From Prevotella sp. (GTDB lineage Bacteria > Bacteroidota > Bacteroidia > Bacteroidales > Dysgonomonadaceae), in contig JAISKQ010000122.1 of the NCBI GenBank assembly GCA_031260865.1, positions 1-7,156 of the forward strand: 7,156 bases of DNA, read 5' to 3'. The notes under the pieces are model-generated. The model was not told the origin of the DNA, did not search any database, and saw nothing but the letters and a program-made list of their open reading frames with translations. Positions within the stretch are counted from its first letter, which is position 1. Every line of letters starts with the position of its first letter. Position numbers and translations under genes: made by a program. Below, piece by piece: positions 1-4,886 of this stretch.

Positions 1-125
1 TTAATAAAAATAATAGACGCGTCTATATCTTTCAGCGAAAGTAATACTTGTTTTGTCCTTTTATAAAATTCCTGTATAACGGCTTCTTCGTTATAACAAG
101 GAACAATGACAGAGAGGGTATGCAT
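1..125 (-). CDS. Family 2 glycosyltransferase, N-terminal fragment (runs off the left edge)
   Basis: Reading the minus strand from the ATG at 125-123 gives 41 open codons to the window edge, beginning MHTLSVIVPCYNEEAVIQEF. The short hydrophobic beta strand followed by VPCYNEE is the nucleotide-sugar-binding start of GT-A fold family 2 glycosyltransferases. The fragment ends in a second hydrophobic strand (SIIFI), where the family usually continues with an Asn-Asp-Gly-Ser type motif. The spacing resembles the polyprenyl-phosphate sugar transferase (DPM1/GtrB-like) branch, which charges a lipid carrier at the inner membrane. That sub-assignment is inference, since the catalytic and membrane regions lie outside the window. 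The ATG lies 6 bases after the stop of the upstream DUF4026-like gene, so the two are probably co-transcribed. No Shine-Dalgarno site is visible; the upstream sequence is A/T-rich, as is common in Bacteroidetes. Confidence 0.8.
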   Translation of the reverse strand, partial: MHTLSVIVPCYNEEAVIQEFYKRTKQVLLSLKDIDASIIFI

Positions 126-131
126 ATTTAT

Positions 132-1481
132 TTAATTTTCTAATTGGTACGCGGAGTCGGGCGTGTATGTATTTTCCGGAGAATATATAATCCAGTCGGT
201 CAATACATCCAAAGGGTATGTGGCGACATCGCCTTCGTTCAGCCCCGAAATCCAATAGGGCTGATTTAATAATTTACCTTCTATTTGTTTATTCTGTATA
301 GATAACACGTCATACCACAAATGTTCTTTTTCACTGTCGGCTTCGGCATTATCTACTATCAGACCAAGTTTTACCAAGAATGACCATTCCGGTTGTTCTT
401 CTTCTTTAATACCTAACATATTCTTTAAGAAAGACTTATTTTCGGGTTTCTTATATTCTCTCGCAAATGTTTTTTCAAACGTGGAAAAGCGTTCTTTTGC
501 CAATGTACTCATCCTTGACGTTTCTTCACTTGTAATATAATAGATTGGATTTTCGGCAAGCGTGGACACATAAATTTCAGGCGATACCATGTTGCCATCT
601 TCCACAGCGAAAAGAATGCCTGATGGTTCGGCGTGCACATTGTCGGCTTCGTCGCGGTCGGCGGCGCCTCCTAATATGTCTTTCGGCAGGTCTTTCAATG
701 CTTCTTCCCACCTCAACCAGCACAGGCAGATCCCCATCCCGTCATAACCGATCGTAAACCGTTCTTTCTCTTTGGCGGGATCCGTCAGGAATTTCTTTAC
801 GGACATATTTATCAGCGTGCTCATTTGTTCCGCGCCCTGGCTGAAATTGAGCATTTCCAGTTCAACAGAACCGCAACGGTGCAGTCCGTGCGTATGGAAC
901 CAATATTTTCGATCTCCGTTTTCTTCGTTCTCATCATATAAGCAATGCAAGGTATATAAATAGTCGGGAGATGGAGGCACAGACGATTTTGTCGCTATAC
1001 TCAACCATTTCGCGGATAAAAGGCGATACGACATGAAGTCTATAACCACGCTGGCGTTCGGAACAATCGAATCCAAAATTTTCAGTTGTAAGTGAAATGA
1101 ATGGAGCGGATCGAGTTCAAAGTACATGGACGTTTCCAAAAAATACTCTTGTTCCAAAGCCGTCTGTAAGGATTCTTCATCTATGGAATTGGCGAAGCTA
1201 TAATCTTTCAGGTTGATGTTTTTTGTTTTGCAAACATACAGGTCTATGTTGAAAACCGTCTCTTTATATTCGATTTCGGCATTGAAACTCATCGTTGAAT
1301 AATCAATATCCACTTCTGCTTCGTTAAAGGATAAAAGCTTAAAGTCGGTATTACCGGCAAGCGATTTCTCTATTTGCGCGGCGTCGAATTTGAAATTCTT
1401 ATCTTTTGGGTAAATACCCATAGATGAAGCTAATCCGGTTTCACCTTCAGCCAGTAAGTCGTATTTTTCGTTATTATCCAT
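132..1481 (-). CDS. Uncharacterised DUF4026-like protein with a C-terminal DUF2314-like domain
   Basis: A 449-residue protein with no signal peptide or membrane segment, so probably cytoplasmic. Two regions look familiar. The middle (about residues 120-215) contains SFHLQLKILDSIVPNA, VPPSPDYLYTLHCLY and YWFHTHGLHRCGSVELEML, with the HTHG-x-x-RCG motif at 196-204; this resembles the DUF4026 family as I remember it. The C-terminal 70 or so residues (about 365-435) contain EHLWYDV (386-392), EGKLLNQP (401-408), GLNEGDV (413-419) and a DW pair (429-430), the pattern of DUF2314 domains. Neither domain has a biochemical role I can state, so no function is assigned. The protein is acidic overall. 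The ATG at 1481-1479 follows an untranslated stretch with a TAnnTTTG promoter element, and no better in-frame start is apparent. The gene lies downstream of the trpS terminator, and a glycosyltransferase gene follows after 6 bases. The family names come from memory and need a profile search. Confidence 0.7.
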   Translation of the reverse strand: MDNNEKYDLLAEGETGLASSMGIYPKDKNFKFDAAQIEKSLAGNTDFKLLSFNEAEVDIDYSTMSFNAEIEYKETVFNIDLYVCKTKNINLKDYSFANSIDEESLQTALEQEYFLETSMYFELDPLHSFHLQLKILDSIVPNASVVIDFMSYRLLSAKWLSIATKSSVPPSPDYLYTLHCLYDENEENGDRKYWFHTHGLHRCGSVELEMLNFSQGAEQMSTLINMSVKKFLTDPAKEKERFTIGYDGMGICLCWLRWEEALKDLPKDILGGAADRDEADNVHAEPSGILFAVEDGNMVSPEIYVSTLAENPIYYITSEETSRMSTLAKERFSTFEKTFAREYKKPENKSFLKNMLGIKEEEQPEWSFLVKLGLIVDNAEADSEKEHLWYDVLSIQNKQIEGKLLNQPYWISGLNEGDVATYPLDVLTDWIIYSPENTYTPDSAYQLEN

Positions 1482-1523
1482 AGTTGATAGTTTTGAGAGT
1501 GTTTTTTTATGATATAATTTTTT

Positions 1524-1552
1524 CTGATATACAAACTTAGTGAAAATATCAG
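1524..1552. repeat. Inverted repeat flanking the -7 element of the DUF4026-like gene
   Basis: Perfect 7-bp arms CTGATAT (1524-1530) and ATATCAG (1546-1552) are separated by 15 bases. The TAAGTTTG element (1532-1539, read on the minus strand) lies inside the spacer. A dyad centred on a promoter core could be an operator, but arms this short and A/T-rich also arise by chance. No regulator is identified. Confidence 0.4.
1532..1539 (-). promoter_or_regulatory. Probable -7 promoter element for the DUF4026-like gene
   Basis: The minus strand reads TAAGTTTG, an exact match to the Bacteroidetes primary-sigma -7 consensus TAnnTTTG. It lies about 50 bases before the ATG at 1481 and downstream of the trpS terminator, where a promoter for the next gene would be expected. 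No good -33 TTTG is found at the usual 19-base spacing, so this rests on the -7 element and its position. Predicted leader about 45 nt. Confidence 0.45.
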
Positions 1553-1581
1553 TAGATATAATTAACTGATTGCATTTTTCA

Positions 1582-1619
1582 TAAAAAAGAAAAACCCGAA
1601 CAAGTAATTATTCAGGTTT
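1582..1619 (-). terminator. Intrinsic terminator of trpS
   Basis: Read on the minus strand, AAACCTGAA (1619-1611) pairs with TTCGGGTTT (1600-1592) in a 9-bp stem with one G-U pair, closing a 10-base loop. It is followed directly by a T-rich run (TTCTTTTTTA, 1591-1582). The hairpin begins about 24 bases after the trpS stop codon. The T-run lies only on the minus-strand side, so termination is directional. It separates trpS from the DUF4026-like gene. Confidence 0.78.
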
Positions 1620-1643
1620 CTCATCTTTATATCATGAAATTTT

Positions 1644-2633
1644 TTAGAATTTTTTGAATCCCATTATTTCGCGTACCTCTCTCAGCGTTTTGCTTGCGCT
1701 TTCACGCGCCTTTTCAGCTCCTTCCGTTACCACCTTGTGCAGGTAAGCATCATTGTTTTGTATGTCTTTGATGCGTTCACGAATCGGGTTGGTGACAGTA
1801 ATGATGTCTTCGGCGAGTTGCTTTTTCAAGTCACCGTAACGGATTTCACAAGTATTCCATTTGTCTTCAAAGTGTTTTACAACTTCTTCTGTGGAAACAG
1901 CTTTAAGTATAGTGAACAGATTCTCTATATATTCCGGTTTCACCGAGTTTGGTTCTTTAGGACCTTCATCGGTAAGGGCGCGTTTTACTTTTTTCTCAAT
2001 GCTTTTCGGGTCTTCATCTAAATAGATGCAGTTTCCTTCCGATTTTCCCATTTTGCCGCTTCCGTCAAGTCCCGGTATTTTTATAAGCTCTTGCCCAAAG
2101 TTGTAGGCAACCGGCTCTTTGAAGTATTCCACTTCATACAGGCCATTGAAACGTCGCGCGAATTTGCGTGTCATTTCCATGTGTTGTTCCTGATCTTTCC
2201 CCACAGGCACTTTATCGGCATTGTGCATCAATATGTCCGCCGCCATCAAGGTAGGATACGTCAACAGACCGGCATTCACATTTTCCGGGTTTTTCCTCGC
2301 TTTATCTTTAAAGGAGACTGTTTTTGACAATTCGCCCAAATAAGCGTGCATGTTGAGCAATAAATACAACTCACAAACTTCCGTCACATCGCTTTGGATG
2401 TATATTGTCGATACTTCGGGATTGATACCTGCCGCCAAATATTCGGTCAATACATTTTTCACGTTTCCGTGTAATATTTTAGGGTCGGGATGCGTCGTCA
2501 AAGAATGATAATCGGCTATAAAGAAGAAACATCTATTTTCATACTGCATTTTTGTGAAGTTTCTTAACGCGCCAAAATAATTTCCCAAGTGCAACTTCCC
2601 TGTGGAACGGATACCGCTTAATACTGTTTCCAT
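1644..2633 (-). CDS. trpS: Tryptophan--tRNA ligase (TrpRS)
   Basis: Class I aminoacyl-tRNA synthetase that activates tryptophan with ATP and charges tRNA-Trp in the cytoplasm; essential for translation. The 329-residue length is normal for bacterial TrpRS. The protein opens METVLSGIRSTGKLHLGNYF, with the HIGH-type ATP-binding motif as HLGN (15-18). YPTLMAADI (126-134) carries the Asp of the tryptophan pocket (D133), VGKDQ (144-148) is the usual second ATP/Trp-site motif, and GSGKMGKS (191-198) is the KMSKS loop. The loop reads KMGKS rather than KMSKS; I recall this form from other Bacteroidetes TrpRS, so it is not evidence of a defect. The C-terminal part (about 205-329) is the helical tRNA-binding domain. 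The ATG at 2633-2631 is the natural start because the family begins right before this SGI strand. The gene appears to be a single transcription unit, with its own promoter (2660-2667) and terminator (1582-1619). Confidence 0.97.
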   Translation of the reverse strand: METVLSGIRSTGKLHLGNYFGALRNFTKMQYENRCFFFIADYHSLTTHPDPKILHGNVKNVLTEYLAAGINPEVSTIYIQSDVTEVCELYLLLNMHAYLGELSKTVSFKDKARKNPENVNAGLLTYPTLMAADILMHNADKVPVGKDQEQHMEMTRKFARRFNGLYEVEYFKEPVAYNFGQELIKIPGLDGSGKMGKSEGNCIYLDEDPKSIEKKVKRALTDEGPKEPNSVKPEYIENLFTILKAVSTEEVVKHFEDKWNTCEIRYGDLKKQLAEDIITVTNPIRERIKDIQNNDAYLHKVVTEGAEKARESASKTLREVREIMGFKKF

Positions 2634-2659
2634 GTTTTATTTTTCTATTTTTAAAGGCA

Positions 2660-2667
2660 CAAAGATA
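2660..2667 (-). promoter_or_regulatory. Probable -7 promoter element for trpS
   Basis: The minus strand reads TATCTTTG, an exact TAnnTTTG match, 26 bases before the trpS ATG. Transcription would begin about 20 nt before the start codon, leaving a short leader with no T-box or attenuator structure. The -33 region at 19-base spacing is a poor match. Confidence 0.5.
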
Positions 2668-2709
2668 GTCAAAAATCTATAAAGGAATGATTATATCTAT
2701 AAACGAAAC

Positions 2710-2747
2710 AGGGCTCAACGCATTAAAATCTTTGTTTTGTCGACCCT
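2710..2747 (-). terminator. Possible terminator hairpin after the nucleoside kinase gene
   Basis: On the minus strand AGGGTCGAC (2747-2739) can pair with GTTGAGCCCT (2719-2710). This makes a stem of 4 plus 5 bp with one bulged G and one G-U pair, around a 19-base A-rich loop. It is followed by a moderately T-rich tail (TGTTTCGTTTATAG). The loop is long and the T-run is interrupted, so it is a weaker candidate than the trpS terminator, but it sits between the kinase stop and the trpS promoter. Confidence 0.35.
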
Positions 2748-2787
2748 ATTAAGTGAAAGCCTTTATTGATCCGTTTTTCTGTCTTCT

Positions 2788-2817
2788 CAGTTTCAAATGT
2801 CTTAGTATTTGAAACTG
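2788..2817 (-). other. Hairpin spanning the nucleoside kinase stop codon
   Basis: A perfect 11-bp inverted repeat, CAGTTTCAAAT (2788-2798) and ATTTGAAACTG (2807-2817), has an 8-base loop. The TAA stop of the kinase (2804-2802) is in the loop, so the last codons form one arm. There is no T-run on either side, so it is not a classical intrinsic terminator. It could mark or protect the 3' end of the message, or be part of a tandem terminator with the hairpin at 2710-2747. Confidence 0.6.
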
Positions 2818-4469
2818 CTGCCGCCAAGAAATTCCCTCAACAACGAAGTTGGAGGTAATTCCCTATCATTTAAGTATATAAAATATTTCAAAAATTTCAA
2901 TAAGCGATAAGCTTCCGCGTATTCGGGCACGTTGTTCGGAACTTGGGATAGAATAGGTTCGGCGTAACGGCGCAATGCCGCAAGCTCGTACATCATGGCG
3001 GAGTTGAACATTACATCGGCGTTTTCCTGATAAGGGAATATCCATTTTTCTTCACCTTTTCGCACGCTTTGCCAACGTGACAGCGTGTCTATCGCCGAAT
3101 AATTGCGATACCTGTAATCGCGTATCAGCCTGCGCAAAAGTCTGTTGTCGGTGGTTGATATCCAGTTGTGATTATCGAGTGATATTGCCGTGAGGGCGGA
3201 GACGTATATTTTGTATTTTTGCTCGTCGGGAATACTTTTGGTCAGGTCGGGATTCAATCCATGTATGCCTTCTATCACAAGTATCGAGTTTTCTTCGAGT
3301 TGTAGCTTGGCTCCATTGTATTCCCGCTGTCCGGTGGAAAAATTAAAGGATGGGAGTTCTATTTCGTCTCCTCTCAATAAACTTTCGAGGTCTTCGTTGA
3401 ATTTTGGCAAATCCAATGCGTACAGAGATTCAAAGTCATAGTTGCCGTCTTCATCCAACGGCGTCATATCCCTGTTTACGAAATAATTATCGAGGGATAG
3501 CCCTATCGGTTTGAGGAGGTTTACCTCCAACTGGACTTCCAACCGCATCCTGAAAGTCGTTTTTCCGGATGATGACGGTCCCGATATGAGTGCTATTTTC
3601 ACGCCGTCTTGAGCACGTGACGCTATTTCGGTGGCTATATTTGCTATCGTCTTTTCCTGATAAGCCTCGGAAACCTTGATTACACCCGGCATCAATCCTT
3701 TTTTGTTGGCGAGATTCATATCTCCCACGGTATCCATCCCTATGATGTTGAGGAACTTCAAGTGTTCCTTATATACGTTGTACATCTTGTCTTGCGCGAT
3801 AAGCGGCTCTAATTTCACCGGATTATACCTGTTTGGAACTTGCAATAATAATCCGTCATGGTACAGTTGAAGATCGAAAAGATGAATGTATTTTGTGGAC
3901 GGCACAAGGCATCCGAAAAAATAATCCACAGAGCCGTTTAGCTTATAATATTTGGAATAAAGGTCTCCGCATGTTTCCAACAGGAGCGCCTTATCTTCAA
4001 ATCCTCTGGATCTAAACATTTTAACCACCTTGTCTGTTTCTTCGTCCACCGTTTCAAACCGCATATCGGCGTCAATATATTCCTGCATTTTCGCTTTTAT
4101 GGCATTCACAGCCCGTTCGTTTATAGTTGCCCGGTCGCTTATTTTGCAGAAATAGCCTAACGATATTGGATGCTCTATATACAGTTGCGCTTCGGGAAAA
4201 ATTTCAGCCACCGCCTTGGACAGCAGGAAGCATAGCGAACGGACGTAAGTACGCATACCCGAAGGGTTTGTTATATCGACGAACGTTATGGTTTTGTTAC
4301 TATACACTCTGTAATTGAGCGGTTCTGTTTTGTTGTTGACCTTTGCGTTTACAATGGTGGATTGAAGTTGCACCTCAAATCCGTCGAGAATATCCAGAAG
4401 GCTGCTACCCGCGGGAAAATCTCTGTATGTATCTGTGTTTGTACAATGAATAGTTACTTTGTTCTCCAT
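2802..4469 (-). CDS. Nucleoside kinase: TGS-like and ThrRS-like N-terminus fused to a uridine kinase domain
   Basis: A 555-residue cytoplasmic protein of the multidomain nucleoside kinase family common in Bacteroidetes and some Firmicutes. Residues 1-67 resemble a TGS domain (beta-rich; AGSSLLDIL at 20-28). About 71-190 resemble the second additional domain of threonyl-tRNA synthetase, with HPISLGYFCKI at 100-110, but the His pairs of the editing site are absent. Residues about 290-500 are a P-loop uridine kinase/phosphoribulokinase domain. It has Walker A GPSSSGKT (297-304), LSLDNYF (324-330) in place of the substrate-binding Asp segment, YDFESLYALDL (344-354), the acidic strand LVIEGIHGL (397-405) and the RRLIRD motif (446-451) that precedes the lid. 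The likely reaction is ATP- or GTP-dependent phosphorylation of a nucleoside in salvage; the substrate cannot be read from sequence. The ATG at 4469 begins directly at the first TGS strand. It is divergent from the mannosidase, and a hairpin surrounds its stop codon. Confidence 0.88.
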   Translation of the reverse strand: MENKVTIHCTNTDTYRDFPAGSSLLDILDGFEVQLQSTIVNAKVNNKTEPLNYRVYSNKTITFVDITNPSGMRTYVRSLCFLLSKAVAEIFPEAQLYIEHPISLGYFCKISDRATINERAVNAIKAKMQEYIDADMRFETVDEETDKVVKMFRSRGFEDKALLLETCGDLYSKYYKLNGSVDYFFGCLVPSTKYIHLFDLQLYHDGLLLQVPNRYNPVKLEPLIAQDKMYNVYKEHLKFLNIIGMDTVGDMNLANKKGLMPGVIKVSEAYQEKTIANIATEIASRAQDGVKIALISGPSSSGKTTFRMRLEVQLEVNLLKPIGLSLDNYFVNRDMTPLDEDGNYDFESLYALDLPKFNEDLESLLRGDEIELPSFNFSTGQREYNGAKLQLEENSILVIEGIHGLNPDLTKSIPDEQKYKIYVSALTAISLDNHNWISTTDNRLLRRLIRDYRYRNYSAIDTLSRWQSVRKGEEKWIFPYQENADVMFNSAMMYELAALRRYAEPILSQVPNNVPEYAEAYRLLKFLKYFIYLNDRELPPTSLLREFLGGSSFKY

Positions 4470-4542
4470 AAGTCAAATGTAATTTGTTAAAAAATCAAAA
4501 TGGTATCTTCTATAAAAACATCCATCGGACTATAAAATTAAG

Positions 4543-4550
4543 CAAAATTA
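4543..4550 (-). promoter_or_regulatory. Possible -7 promoter element for the nucleoside kinase
   Basis: The minus strand reads TAATTTTG, matching TAnnTTTG, 73 bases before the kinase ATG (predicted leader about 65-70 nt). No convincing -33 element is found at 19-base spacing. A second exact match, TACATTTG (4481-4474), lies only 4 bases before the ATG and would give an almost leaderless message. I prefer the upstream element but cannot decide. Confidence 0.33.
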
Positions 4551-4556
4551 TTTGTT

Positions 4557-4664
4557 ATGGCAACAGAAACTTCCTTAATTCCCCAAGAGGATTCGGGTTG
4601 TGGACTTCAATTACCTATTTGTGAAAAAAAAGGAAAAAATGAGCAGTTAAATCGTATAAAATGA
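4557..4664 (+). CDS. Doubtful 35-codon ORF in the divergent intergenic region
   Basis: An ATG-to-TGA frame of 35 codons begins MATETSLIPQEDSGCGLQLP and ends in a lysine-rich tail. It has two cysteines (C15 and C22), no signal peptide and no membrane segment. I recognise no family. Against it: there is no ribosome-binding site or upstream promoter, an ORF this short is expected by chance, and the preceding bases overlap the proposed kinase promoter on the other strand. For it: the composition is less A/T-rich than the surrounding gap, and the codons are not unusual. It could be a real small protein, a decayed gene end or noise; I lean towards noise. Confidence 0.18.
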   Translation: MATETSLIPQEDSGCGLQLPICEKKGKNEQLNRIK

Positions 4665-4670
4665 ATTATT

Positions 4671-4702
4671 CAATTAAAAAAGATAACTTTACAATTTAAT
4701 TG
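4671..4702. repeat. A/T-rich inverted repeat in the divergent intergenic region
   Basis: Perfect 8-bp arms CAATTAAA (4671-4678) and TTTAATTG (4695-4702) are separated by 16 bases. An inner AAAG (4679-4682) and CTTT (4687-4690) can add four pairs if ACAA is bulged. It has no G/C clamp, so it is weak as a terminator. It could be an operator for either divergent gene, or chance in A/T-rich DNA. Confidence 0.35.
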
Positions 4703-4752
4703 GGGTAGTAGTCCTGTAATCAGTCAACAGTAGAGAGGTGGCGCGATGAGTA

Positions 4753-4794
4753 TAATAAGTAGTAAGTGGTAAGTAATGAGTAGTAAGTAATAAG
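4753..4794 (+). repeat. Direct heptad array, six units of T[AG][AG]T[AG]AG
   Basis: Six uninterrupted 7-base units occupy 4753-4794: TAATAAG, TAGTAAG, then TGGTAAG, TAATGAG, then TAGTAAG, TAATAAG. All variation is A/G transition at three positions, while T1, T4, A6 and G7 are invariant. A partial unit (GATGAG, 4745-4750) lies just upstream, offset by two bases. The units differ slightly from one another, so the array is diverged rather than newly expanded. It belongs with the oppositely oriented array at 4821-4873. Confidence 0.85.
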
Positions 4795-4834
4795 AGTTTA
4801 CTAGCTTGCAAGAACTCTTGTAAACTTTAAACTC
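4792..4834. other. Central segment with competing short hairpins between the two heptad arrays
   Basis: Three perfect 7-bp pairings share overlapping left arms: AAGAGTT (4792-4798) with AACTCTT (4813-4819), AGTTTAC (4795-4801) with GTAAACT (4820-4826), and GAGTTTA (4794-4800) with TAAACTC (4828-4834). Only one can form at a time. The palindrome CTTGCAAG (4805-4812) lies in the loop of the first two. In RNA read toward the mannosidase, this would be the apex of a longer imperfect hairpin made by the flanking arrays. Confidence 0.6.
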
Positions 4835-4873
4835 AAAACTTTCTCGTAACTTGTAACTCGTAACTTGTAACTA
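4821..4873 (-). repeat. Heptad array in inverted orientation, seven units plus a truncated one
   Basis: On the plus strand, 7-base units follow each other: TAAACTT, TAAACTC, then AAAACTT, a truncated TCTC, then GTAACTT, GTAACTC, then GTAACTT, GTAACTA. The last base alternates T, C, T, C, T, C, T, A, so there is a 14-base higher-order period. The last four units (4846-4873) are cleanest. Read on the minus strand the units are [AG]AGTTAC, sharing the [AG]AGT core with the array at 4753-4794 read on the plus strand. The two arrays are therefore related in inverted orientation. The array ends 13 bases before the mannosidase ATG, so it lies in the leader or promoter of that gene. Confidence 0.85.
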
Positions 4874-4886
4874 ATATATAAATACA

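Noticed and set aside
2040..2054. TrpRS signature loop is KMGKS instead of KMSKS
   Set aside because: Both lysines and the final serine are kept, and I recall this form from other Bacteroidetes TrpRS, so it looks like lineage variation, not inactivation.
1737..2327. Plus-strand open frames of 94 and 78 codons
   Set aside because: Both are antisense to trpS. The Phe-rich translations reflect the Lys/Glu-rich codons of the real gene.
4753..4873. Heptad arrays as a CRISPR array
   Set aside because: The units are 7 bases, contiguous, with no spacers of 25-40 bases and no cas genes nearby.
4846..4873. Heptad array as a slipped-strand phase-variation switch
   Set aside because: Units are imperfect and the array is outside the reading frame, so a simple on/off frame switch is not supported. 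Length effects on expression remain possible but are not shown.
4470..4886. tRNA or structured RNA gene in the long gap
   Set aside because: No cloverleaf pattern, T-loop signature or G/C-rich stems were seen; the only structure is A/T-rich inverted repeats and the heptads.
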